From assembly GCA_934692675.1 (NCBI GenBank), contig CAKUUD010000003.1, forward strand, positions 232,029 to 296,028: a stretch of 64,000 nucleotides of DNA, read 5' to 3'. Positions 36,845 through 44,583 of the stretch are shown here, one piece after another. Numbering within the stretch: position 1 is the first letter of the stretch; every line of letters begins with the position of its first letter. Source of the DNA: an uncultured Eubacteriales bacterium (lineage in GTDB: Bacteria > Bacillota > Clostridia > Oscillospirales > Acutalibacteraceae). A model generated the notes under the pieces. It was not told the DNA's origin. It did no database searches and worked only from the letters and a program-made list of their open reading frames with translations. A program made the position numbers and the translations under genes.

Positions 36845-37741
36845 TTAATTTAAGGCTTCTTTCAGGGTTTCTGCGTTTTTGGTCATTATTTCTATGTATG
36901 CATCTTTTGAATTTTCCCCGGTTACTGCAGGGTCTAAAGTGTAGATTTTTGCGCCGGTTTCCTTGGAAATAGTTTCAGCAGCCGTACTTTTGTATTGAGG
37001 CTCAATGAACAAACTATTTATGTTATTTTCTTTCATAATATTTATTGTTTTAGAAATTTGTTTTGCACTGGGTTCATTTTCAGGGTCGTGATTGATAACA
37101 TCAGGAATATTAAGCCCAAACTCATTTGCAAAATAGGGGAAAGCTTCATGAAAAGTTATTATACTTTTTCCACGTACGTCTTTGAGCTTTAAAGTAATAT
37201 CATTTTTTAAATTTTTAAGTTTTAAAATATACTCTTCGCAATTTTGTTTGTATTTTTCTTCGTTCCCCGGGTCAGACTCTATCAGCCCTTCGGCAATGTT
37301 TTCGGTTTGCTTTATGTAATTATCGATTGACATCCAAATGTGCGGGTTATACTCATGTTCATGAGAATGGTGATGATGGTGACAATTATTTTCAAGAAGT
37401 TTAATGTCTTTGCTTGAATCTATAATTTTAATTTTCGGAATCTCATCTGTAACTTTTTTTAAAAAATTTTCCATCCCTGCACCGTTTATTATGAATGCAG
37501 AAGATTTTTCTATATTTTTTAAATCCTCGGATTGAATCTGAAAATCATGCAAGCATCCCTGATGATTTTCGGACATATGTATGACTTCAGTTCCTTCAAT
37601 TCCATCAATCAAATTAAGCGCAATTATGTAAACCGGATAGCAAGAAGCTACGTATCGTGTTTGCTTAGCAAGATTTTTTTGACACCCTGATGCGAAAATA
37701 CATACGAGCAGTGCAGATATAATTGAAACAATTTTCTTCAT
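36845..37741 (-). CDS. znuA: Zinc ABC transporter substrate-binding lipoprotein (ZnuA family)
   Basis: This 298-residue protein has a lipoprotein signal (F-A-S-G-C at about 16-20) and a cluster A-1 metal-binding fold. A His-rich loop (N-C-H-H-H-H-H-S-H-E-H-E near residue 120) precedes N-P-H-I-W, as in zinc rather than manganese binders. H-E-A-F-P-Y-F and the D-P at the end supply further ligands. It begins the znuACB order, downstream of comEA. No Zur or Fur box was recognised in the 77 bases upstream. Confidence 0.93.
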   Translation of the reverse strand: MKKIVSIISALLVCIFASGCQKNLAKQTRYVASCYPVYIIALNLIDGIEGTEVIHMSENHQGCLHDFQIQSEDLKNIEKSSAFIINGAGMENFLKKVTDEIPKIKIIDSSKDIKLLENNCHHHHHSHEHEYNPHIWMSIDNYIKQTENIAEGLIESDPGNEEKYKQNCEEYILKLKNLKNDITLKLKDVRGKSIITFHEAFPYFANEFGLNIPDVINHDPENEPSAKQISKTINIMKENNINSLFIEPQYKSTAAETISKETGAKIYTLDPAVTGENSKDAYIEIMTKNAETLKEALN

Positions 37742-37818
37742 TTTTTTAACCTCTGAATTTTTATTTTTATTTACAATCCTAAATATTGTACCATAAATTA
37801 AATTAAGTTTGAATTATT

Positions 37819-38196
37819 TTATACTGTGATATCATCTTTAATTTTCTCAAAAATTTTTTCGCCTATTCCTTTTACATTTTTTAATTCGTCTATAGTTTGA
37901 AATCCGCCATAGTGATTCCGATACGAAATGATTCTTTCAGCAATTGCAGGGCCTATGCCTGTTAAATTTTCTGATAAAGTATTTTCGTCAGCGGTATTAA
38001 TATTTACTTTTTCTACTGGAGTGCTTTTGTAAGAATCGGAAGGCGATTTTATGTTTTTGCCGGTAATAGAAACTGAAATAGGAGGCATTTTAGGTACAAA
38101 AATCGCATTGTAATACAAAATCACAGCAGCCATGGCAATCGCTGTTGAAATCAATATTTTAATGGTAAATTTTTCGGCGTTGTTATTATTTTCCAT
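37819..38196 (-). CDS. comEA: ComEA-like helix-hairpin-helix DNA-binding protein
   Basis: ComEA binds incoming double-stranded DNA at the cell surface in competent bacteria. A membrane anchor (about 13-33) is followed by a short linker and the ComEA HhH domain: V-N-I-N-T-A-D-E-N-T-L, L-T-G-I-G-P-A-I-A-E-R-I-I-S-Y-R and V-K-G-I-G-E-K-I-F. At 125 residues it lacks the SLBB domain of Bacillus ComEA. No comEC or comEB lies beside it. A role in DNA uptake is inferred. Confidence 0.85.
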   Translation of the reverse strand: MENNNNAEKFTIKILISTAIAMAAVILYYNAIFVPKMPPISVSITGKNIKSPSDSYKSTPVEKVNINTADENTLSENLTGIGPAIAERIISYRNHYGGFQTIDELKNVKGIGEKIFEKIKDDITV

Positions 38197-38255
38197 AATT
38201 CTCCAATTTGATTATTTAAGTTTAATAATATGATATCATATAGAGCCGATTTAAT

Positions 38256-38286
38256 CAAAAAAACCGAAAGATAATTCTTTCGGTTA
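38256..38286 (-). terminator. Terminator of spoIVA
   Basis: On the minus strand AACCGAAAG pairs with CTTTCGGTT (38285-38277 and 38270-38262) and is followed by a T-run. Confidence 0.82.
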
Positions 38287-38294
38287 AAAATAAA

Positions 38295-39773
38295 TTATAT
38301 CATTATACAAATAAGTCCGTTGCAACCTTCATTTATTATTCTTTCAATGGTTTCTTTAATCTTATCACGCGCGTCAGACGGCATGCGATACAGCTTATTA
38401 TGCAGTCCTTCGTTTACCAATTCGTGCAAAGATTTTCCGAATATATTTGATTCCCAAATTTTTGAAGGGCTTTCTTCAAATTCTTTCAGGAGGTACATAA
38501 CCAGTTCTTCTGATTGCTGTTCAGAGCCGACTATCGGAGTTACTTCGGTTGTTATATTTGTTTTTAACATGTGCACTGATGGGGCTGATGCTCGTAAACG
38601 TATTCCGTATTTTCCGTTTTGTTTTATTATTTCGGGTTCATCTAAATGCAATTCTTCCATGGATGGCATTACGATTCCATATCCCGAATCATTAACTTCA
38701 TCATATGCCGCTGCGATTTTTTCATACTTTTCTTTTAATCTCGCAAGATCCATCATTGAATCCATAAGGTCGCATTCGTCTTTTATTTCTATTCCCGTTT
38801 TTTCTCCCATTATTTTGAAAAATAGCGTGGGGTCTAACGAAATGGTTATTCTTGCTGTGCCTTTTCCGAGGTCTATTGAAGAAATTTCTGAATGAGTAAC
38901 GTATTCGCAATTCTTTAAACTCTCGATTAAATGCTGGATTTCATTTATTTTTGAAATATCTTTGGCGGAATTGTTTATGCATGTATATACAGAGCTCCTG
39001 AGCCAGTTGTTTTTCTCCAAGGAATTAAGCCATCCCGGCATATCTATTTTGATTTCTTTTACAGGGAATTCAAAAAGCAACTCTGCAAGTATTCTTTTAA
39101 TTTCGTCTTCGTTTAAAGTTGTACAATTCACAGGAATAACCGGTGTTGAATATTTTTCAGAAAGTTTGGATGCCAATTTTTTGGTTTCATCCGAATAAGG
39201 ATTAGTGCTGTTCAGTAGAACTATAAAGGGTTTATTTATTTCTTTTAGTTCAGAAATCACGCGTTCTTCCGCTTCTTGATATTCATCTCTTTCAATATCG
39301 CTTATAGAACCGTCTGTTGTTATGACGAGTCCGATCGTGGAATGGTCGGTTATAACTTTTTTAGTTCCTATTTCTGCGGCCATATTAAAAGGTATATCCT
39401 CTTCAAACCAAGGCGTTTTAACCATTCTGGGGTGGTCGTCTTCTATATATCCCAGCGAGCTTGGTACTATGTACCCCACGCAATCTATCATCCTGGCATT
39501 AAATTTAGCGTTTCCGCCTATATTAACTTGGGCGGCATCCTCAGGTATAAACTTCGGCTCGGTGGTCATTATAGTCTTACCTCCGGCTGATTGAGGTAAT
39601 TCGTCTATTGCGCGTTCTTTTTGGCTTTCTTCTATTATATTTGGAATTACCAGGGTATCCATGAATTTTTTTATAAATGTGGATTTTCCTGTTCTTACCG
39701 GGCCTACCACTCCAATGTAAATATCTCCGTTTGTTCTTTGCGATATGTCTTTGTAAATATTACGTTCTTCCAC
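38295..39773 (-). CDS. spoIVA: Stage IV sporulation protein A (SpoIVA)
   Basis: SpoIVA is an ATPase that polymerises on the forespore outer membrane to form the base layer of the spore coat. The N-terminal TRAFAC-type domain has Walker A G-P-V-R-T-G-K-S-T near residue 24 and D-C-V-G-Y for the switch; the middle and C-terminal domains end in the conserved G-C-N-G-L-I-C-I-M-I anchor. It has 492 residues, the standard length. It lies 62 bases downstream of the SipL-type gene, its probable coat partner. Expression would be mother-cell specific (SigE), but no SigE promoter was identified by eye. Confidence 0.97.
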   Translation of the reverse strand: MEERNIYKDISQRTNGDIYIGVVGPVRTGKSTFIKKFMDTLVIPNIIEESQKERAIDELPQSAGGKTIMTTEPKFIPEDAAQVNIGGNAKFNARMIDCVGYIVPSSLGYIEDDHPRMVKTPWFEEDIPFNMAAEIGTKKVITDHSTIGLVITTDGSISDIERDEYQEAEERVISELKEINKPFIVLLNSTNPYSDETKKLASKLSEKYSTPVIPVNCTTLNEDEIKRILAELLFEFPVKEIKIDMPGWLNSLEKNNWLRSSVYTCINNSAKDISKINEIQHLIESLKNCEYVTHSEISSIDLGKGTARITISLDPTLFFKIMGEKTGIEIKDECDLMDSMMDLARLKEKYEKIAAAYDEVNDSGYGIVMPSMEELHLDEPEIIKQNGKYGIRLRASAPSVHMLKTNITTEVTPIVGSEQQSEELVMYLLKEFEESPSKIWESNIFGKSLHELVNEGLHNKLYRMPSDARDKIKETIERIINEGCNGLICIMI

Positions 39774-39835
39774 TTTTTTTCCTCCCGAAATATGAGATTA
39801 GATTTTGTATTGATTTATTATTAAAAAATTTTATA

Positions 39836-41377
39836 TTATTTCATTGGAATCAAAAGCATGCTGTTGGTAGGGACTTTATCTTCCGAAATATCGTTTTCTC
39901 TTTTTATTGCGTTTACTGAGGTGTAATATTTTCTTGCGATATCCCACAGTGGTTCCCCTTCAGAGGCGTAGTAGATAGTTAAGGAAGCGCCGGTGTCTTT
40001 GTCTCCTGGAACAGTTTCATCGGATTGTGCGGATGTAACCATATTACGCTTTTCGTTTGAATAAATTGCTCCTTGGATTGAAAGATTTGCTTTTATATCG
40101 AGTTTATTTCCATCCGAAACGTTATATCCAATTGAAATGGGTGAGATGTTGATTTCTGAAACTGAATTTTCAAAGTTTTTAGAAGAATCGATATTATGAT
40201 TGAAATCCAGTATCCTTTCAATGTAAAATGGTGTGCTGTTTTCATCCAAAGCTATAAAGCAAACGTTCATTTTGATGTTTATTGCAGGTTTTCCGTCATT
40301 TGAAATTGTTTTAGCGGAGTAATTGTCGCTCCACAGGTCTATTATTTTCGAAATATTGCTTCCTGGTAAATCAATGGAATCTTTATGTGATATATTATCT
40401 TTTATAATCTCGGATAATTTGCTTAAAGTAATAGTTTTGTTTTCGGTTTCCAAATTATAATCGGTAGAATAGATATCCGAAACAATGTTTGCTTCTTTTT
40501 CGTTGTAGGCAGTTACCGTTATGGCAACTTTTATATCTGTGGATATTAAATTTGAGTCTTTTGAACTTTCGTTTTGAAGTGTTTCTTCATGGCTCAGTAT
40601 TTCTGCATTTATTACATATTTAGAATCATCATCAATACCGGGTACATCTACTATTTGGCTTATCGGAATTGAATATTCGGTATTTTCAAGTTTACCGCTT
40701 TCAATATCGCTTATATAAAGTGTTTTCAGCGTTATTTCGCCTTTGGCGACTATTTTATTCGGCATTACTTTGTAGTCATTTATAACAGCTGATATTTCCG
40801 ATTTTATTATTGCTTCGGGCGATGGCTTATTTTCTCCCGGCTCTAATGTTTCATTTATTGAAAATTGTTGCTGACCCATACTTGTTAAGTTGCTGCAATT
40901 TATTTTTTCTATTTTTTGCTCAATATCTTTGCCTGATACCGATGAAATAATATCTATAGAATTTTTACTGTAAATTTTTGCGCAGATTGTAAATGCTCCA
41001 TGAATGTCTATTTTTCTCGGACTTACTGCACGGCAGTTTATGTATTCTGTCCTTGCAAAAGTCATTGCCACTGCATTTTCAGGACTGGATTTTATATCTA
41101 TGGAGCAAGAAAAAGGTGAAGAATTTTCGCAGCATCTTATGTTCATATTGTCTGCATCAAGGTAAATTAATCTGATATTTGCGCTTCCTTCAATGTTTAA
41201 TCTGTCGCCCGATATATTTCTCGTGGTTATGTTGGGGCACACCTGACATTTAAGAATTCTTTGAATGTCAGGGCAATAATCAGGCAGCGAAAAATCTAAA
41301 TCGATGGGTATTTCTTGACAGCCTTCAAAATCTAGTACTCTAACAGGTACGCTCTCTTTGCTTACGTCATAATTCAT
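39836..41377 (-). CDS. SipL-like spore coat morphogenesis protein (SPOCS/DUF3794 repeats and LysM)
   Basis: In Clostridioides, SipL binds SpoIVA and recruits the coat. This protein has SPOCS/DUF3794 modules (about 10-430; L-P-D-Y-C-P-D-I-Q-R-I-L is typical) and a C-terminal LysM (about 465-513; Y-A-S-E-G-E-P-L-W-D-I-A-R-K-Y-Y and L-L-I-P). The frame is open to 41410, but AAGGAGAGG points to the ATG at 41377, giving 513 residues. Adjacency to spoIVA strengthens the call. Confidence 0.88.
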   Translation of the reverse strand: MNYDVSKESVPVRVLDFEGCQEIPIDLDFSLPDYCPDIQRILKCQVCPNITTRNISGDRLNIEGSANIRLIYLDADNMNIRCCENSSPFSCSIDIKSSPENAVAMTFARTEYINCRAVSPRKIDIHGAFTICAKIYSKNSIDIISSVSGKDIEQKIEKINCSNLTSMGQQQFSINETLEPGENKPSPEAIIKSEISAVINDYKVMPNKIVAKGEITLKTLYISDIESGKLENTEYSIPISQIVDVPGIDDDSKYVINAEILSHEETLQNESSKDSNLISTDIKVAITVTAYNEKEANIVSDIYSTDYNLETENKTITLSKLSEIIKDNISHKDSIDLPGSNISKIIDLWSDNYSAKTISNDGKPAINIKMNVCFIALDENSTPFYIERILDFNHNIDSSKNFENSVSEINISPISIGYNVSDGNKLDIKANLSIQGAIYSNEKRNMVTSAQSDETVPGDKDTGASLTIYYASEGEPLWDIARKYYTSVNAIKRENDISEDKVPTNSMLLIPMK

Positions 41378-41453
41378 TTTGAACCTCTCCTTGTTTGAAA
41401 TAATAATCAATTTTATTCGGGAATTATAATTTTTATTACTTAGAGAAACATTT

Positions 41454-42212
41454 TTAGCTATTTGGTATTTGTTTTCCTTGAGAATCCATTTTGTAATTTT
41501 CTTTATAAATTATTTCTGAAATCGGTACGATTTGATATCCTTCTTCTTTTATTACATCTATAATTTTAGGAAGAGCTTCGGGCGTGTTTTTTGCTCCGTT
41601 GTGCATAAGTATGATGGATCCCGGTTTTATCTTGCTTTTAATTCTTTTTACCATGTCGTCGGGAGTGGGGTCTTTCCAGTCCAAACTGTCTACATCCCAT
41701 TGAATGCAGTGCATATTCAACTCATTTGTGGTTTCAACAACGCAGTTGTTATAATCTCCATACGGTGGCCTGAAAAGTATCGGCCTTGGAGCACCGGCAG
41801 CTTCTATCTTTTTATTACAGTCCTCGATTTGAGCTCTTACCTTTTCTTTTTCCAGTTTCGGCAAATGCGGGTGAGTGTCCGAGTGATTACCTACGTCGTG
41901 TCCAGCTGCGGCTATCGCTTTAACTGATTCAGGATATTTTTCAGCCCAAAATCCTACCAAAAAGAAAGTGCTTTTTACTCCTTTCTGAGCCAAAATATCA
42001 AGTAAAGTTTGTGTTTGCTCATTTCCCCAAGCGGCGTCGAAAGAAATGCTTACCACTTTGTCTTGTTTGTCTACGCAATAAATGGGCAATTTACGTTCTG
42101 CGGCCTTGAATACATTGGTGCTTTGAAGTGAAAATATAGCTGAAAGAACAGCAGTTATAACACTCCCTACAATAATCATTAATTTTTTTCGGGTTATTAA
42201 AAAAACTTTCAT
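41454..42212 (-). CDS. Polysaccharide deacetylase, PdaB-like sporulation type
   Basis: This is a NodB-fold deacetylase with a single N-terminal membrane anchor (about 10-30). The metal-binding H-S-D-T-H (near residue 112), R-P-P-Y-G-D-Y and L-M-H-N-G are present. The first motif reads S-F-D-A-A-W-G instead of T-F-D-D-G-P, the variation seen in PdaB-like spore proteins, where it casts doubt on classical catalysis. It has 252 residues. Its position beside sipL and spoIVA supports a role in spore cortex or envelope formation. Confidence 0.85.
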   Translation of the reverse strand: MKVFLITRKKLMIIVGSVITAVLSAIFSLQSTNVFKAAERKLPIYCVDKQDKVVSISFDAAWGNEQTQTLLDILAQKGVKSTFFLVGFWAEKYPESVKAIAAAGHDVGNHSDTHPHLPKLEKEKVRAQIEDCNKKIEAAGAPRPILFRPPYGDYNNCVVETTNELNMHCIQWDVDSLDWKDPTPDDMVKRIKSKIKPGSIILMHNGAKNTPEALPKIIDVIKEEGYQIVPISEIIYKENYKMDSQGKQIPNS

Positions 42213-42291
42213 ATTCTTATTCCTCCTCGATAGAAAAATATATGCACCGCAGAAGAAATATAGACTATAAAAGTTTTATTTAAAATTGAAA

Positions 42292-42319
42292 ATAAAAAAG
42301 CCGCCTTCTAGGCAGCTTT
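42292..42319 (-). terminator. Terminator of the 90-residue double-glycine peptide gene
   Basis: In the minus-strand RNA AAAGCUGCCU pairs with AGGCGGCUUU (one U-G wobble) around an AGA loop, followed by U residues. On the plus strand the wobble becomes an A-C mismatch, so the element is built for the minus transcript. Confidence 0.8.
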
Positions 42320-42343
42320 AACATTAGTTTTTTATTCACTTAG

Positions 42344-42616
42344 TTAAATATTGTCGCCAGCGTTACCGTCTACTATTGGTTGATAGGGTTCAGCCTTCTT
42401 TCTAAAGTGTCTGTCGTTATCATACTTTGTGCTTAGTGATACTGCTAGAGCAGCAGCGCTTGTTACCGCCGTCGCTGCCAGTAAAATTTCTTTTACATTG
42501 TTCTTTCCAAATTTAATTACTTTACCTGCGGCGTCTTTTATTTGTTGCTTGTTTAGCCCGCCTGCTATTTCTTCGAGTTGAGCGTCACTTAAATTTAATT
42601 CCTTCTTTTCTTCCAT
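42344..42616 (-). CDS. Double-glycine leader peptide, candidate exported or bacteriocin-like precursor
   Basis: This 90-residue protein starts with a short acidic leader ending in L-S-D-A-Q-L-E-E-I-A-G-G (G19-G20), the double-glycine pattern of peptides exported by C39-peptidase ABC transporters. The predicted 70-residue mature part has a basic amphipathic region (21-43), a hydrophobic helix (about 44-62, rich in Ala, Leu, Val) and a charged tail, with no cysteine. AAAGGAT lies about 10 bases before the ATG at 42616; a GTG at 42625 is too close to it. It has its own promoter and terminator between a spore gene and the SCIFF maturase. No exporter is nearby. Confidence 0.65.
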   Translation of the reverse strand: MEEKKELNLSDAQLEEIAGGLNKQQIKDAAGKVIKFGKNNVKEILLAATAVTSAAALAVSLSTKYDNDRHFRKKAEPYQPIVDGNAGDNI

Positions 42617-42661
42617 TTTAAACACATCCTTTTTATAAAATAATTTCTGAATCCGTAATTA

Positions 42662-42691
42662 ATTATACCGCATTTTACAATAATACATCAA
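42662..42691 (-). promoter_or_regulatory. Promoter of the 90-residue double-glycine peptide gene
   Basis: On the minus strand TTGATG (42691-42686) and a perfect TATAAT (42667-42662) are separated by 18 bases. Confidence 0.6.
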
Positions 42692-42741
42692 GTTTTTATA
42701 AAATATTATATAATTTTTATAATTAATTAACAAAAATATAT

Positions 42742-42772
42742 AAGCCACCAAACTGCTTTGGCGGCTTTTTAA
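42742..42772 (-). terminator. Terminator of the SCIFF maturase gene
   Basis: In the minus-strand RNA AAGCCGCCAAA pairs with UUUGGUGGCUU (11 bp with one G-U) around GCAG. The wobble again indicates the minus strand as the transcribed one, although the U-tract after it is interrupted. Confidence 0.68.
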
Positions 42773-42789
42773 ATTTATTTATTTGGCTT

Positions 42790-44148
42790 TTATGCCAGAG
42801 CGTACAAAGAAATTGCACATTCAATTTTTTTCTTTTGCATTTCACAAGCCACGTCAAACGGATTCATGATGTCATGATTGTGAGTGTAATTTTTTACAGC
42901 GCACCCGCCGCTGCAATAAAACCTTGCCCAGCAGTTTCTGCACTTTTCTTTATGGTATATGCTGGTGTTTAAGAATCTCTTTTTGATACTTTCATCAAAT
43001 GTGCCTTCATTTATATTGCCCATCTTAAATTCATCATTTCCGACCATTTGATGGCACGCAAAAATATCCCCATTCGGAGTGATTGCCACATAATCATTGC
43101 CACATCCGCAGCCTTTCAGCCTTTTTATTACACATGGGCCTTTTTCGATGTCAATGTTAAAATTAAAAAAGTTTATATTCTTTCCGGCATTTTTCATACT
43201 TATTAATTTTTTGCAAAGTTTTTCTTCTTCTTTAAGAATTTCAGGCACATCCTCTTTTGAAAGCGTGTACTTAAAATCATCATCGCACAAAACCGGCTCC
43301 ATTGATATTTCTGTAAATCCCAGGTCGTATATATGCATTACATCGTCTGTAAAGTTTAGATTTTCCTTGGTATACGTTCCTCTTACATAATATTTTTTCC
43401 CGTTTCGTTCTGAAACTAACTTTTTGAATTTCGGAACGATTAAATCATAGCTCCCATTTCCGCTGCGTGTCACTCTGAAACGGTCATTTGTTTCTTTTTT
43501 TCCGTCAAGTGACAGAACTACGTCGTAAATTTCTTTATTAATAAAATCTATTTTTTCATCATCGAGCAAAATTCCGTTTGTTGTCAAAGTGAATCTAAAA
43601 TTTTTATTATATTTTTTTTCTAAGCTTCGGGCGTATTTTACCGTCTCGGTTACTACTTTCCAATTCATTAAAGGCTCGCCGCCAAAAAAATCCATCTCTA
43701 AATTTTTTATTTTACCTGATTTTTCAATTAAAAAATCTACGGCTCTTTTAGCTGTTTCAAGAGGCATAAGCTCTTTTTTTCCGCATCCAAAATCTCCCTT
43801 GGAAGCAAAACAATATTTGCACGCAAGATTGCAGTCGTGAGCAATATTTAAACAAATTGCTTTTATTGGAGAGGATAACTTTTCTTCAGTCGCCAGCTTT
43901 TCATAGGTGTCTTTCGAAAAAAGCTTTTCATCGTTATAAAGAGAAATTATTTCTTTGTAAGTTTCTTTTATTTCGCTTGCAGAATATTTATCTTCCAATT
44001 TTTTTATAAGATAATTTTCGGTATAATCGAAAAAATTACCATCCAGATAAGATAACATATCGTAAAAAATATCATCTACCACATGCACGGCTCCGCTGTT
44101 GCTATCGACTACAAAATTATTATTTTCAAATTTAAATTTATGTATCAT
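42790..44148 (-). CDS. scfB: SCIFF peptide radical SAM maturase (ScfB family, SPASM domain)
   Basis: This radical SAM enzyme installs a thioether in the SCIFF peptide. Residues about 1-75 resemble a precursor-binding (RRE-like) domain. The SAM cluster motif is C106-N-L-A-C110-K-Y-C113, with F-F-G-G-E-P-L as the SAM glycine motif. The SPASM region (about 335-435) keeps its full set of cluster cysteines (G-C-G-C-G, C-R-N-C, Y-C-S-G-G-C, V-A-C). It has 452 residues and no visible defect. The peptide gene lies about 120 bases upstream on the same strand. Confidence 0.93.
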   Translation of the reverse strand: MIHKFKFENNNFVVDSNSGAVHVVDDIFYDMLSYLDGNFFDYTENYLIKKLEDKYSASEIKETYKEIISLYNDEKLFSKDTYEKLATEEKLSSPIKAICLNIAHDCNLACKYCFASKGDFGCGKKELMPLETAKRAVDFLIEKSGKIKNLEMDFFGGEPLMNWKVVTETVKYARSLEKKYNKNFRFTLTTNGILLDDEKIDFINKEIYDVVLSLDGKKETNDRFRVTRSGNGSYDLIVPKFKKLVSERNGKKYYVRGTYTKENLNFTDDVMHIYDLGFTEISMEPVLCDDDFKYTLSKEDVPEILKEEEKLCKKLISMKNAGKNINFFNFNIDIEKGPCVIKRLKGCGCGNDYVAITPNGDIFACHQMVGNDEFKMGNINEGTFDESIKKRFLNTSIYHKEKCRNCWARFYCSGGCAVKNYTHNHDIMNPFDVACEMQKKKIECAISLYALA

Positions 44149-44273
44149 ATAAAACCAAAGATTTTTCCTTGATTTTTTCCCTTCCTTTCAAATTAATTTT
44201 ATTAACAAAATTAAATCTTTTGGCATATGCCAAAAGACTTAAAAATGATTGTTAAATTTTTTAAAATTTAATA

Positions 44274-44411
44274 CTATCTTTCACATTTTTGGTTGCTTAC
44301 AGTATTGTCAACTTTTGAAGCTGTTTGACAAGATGCTTGACATTCGCCGCATCCACCTGTTAAAGCGCTTTTTTTGAGGTCTGCTTTATTGATTGTTTTT
44401 ACGTGTTTCAT
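44274..44411 (-). CDS. scfA: SCIFF-family ribosomal peptide precursor, four-cysteine variant
   Basis: This 45-codon gene encodes M-K-H-V-K-T-I-N-K at the start, then a Thr-Gly-Gly and the C-G-E-C-Q-A-S-C-Q core, ending N-Q-K-C-E-R; this matches SCIFF (six cysteines in forty-five residues) in length and framework. Only four cysteines remain (21, 24, 28, 43). The positions normally holding the fourth and fifth are Ser32 and Asn36; Thr37 is kept. The ribosome binding site is TTAGGAGA. It lies upstream of its intact maturase. The remaining bases of 44149-44574 hold a short spacer and the AT-rich upstream region, where nothing further was recognised. Confidence 0.9.
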   Translation of the reverse strand: MKHVKTINKADLKKSALTGGCGECQASCQTASKVDNTVSNQKCER

Positions 44412-44583
44412 TTGCAATTCTCCTAACTTAAAATTTATACATTTTATATATTACCATATAATTTGATTTTTTGAAATACCCCAAAGTAATATATCTTCAT
44501 TATTGCATATATATTATTTATGTAATGAAATGTATGCAAGCATTAATTTTGAATGTTAAAAAGCTGAAACAGGAGTGAATAAA

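Noticed and set aside
37742..37818. Zur or Fur operator upstream of znuA
   Set aside because: No convincing palindrome of the Fur/Zur type was found in this short AT-rich gap; control may act upstream of comEA.
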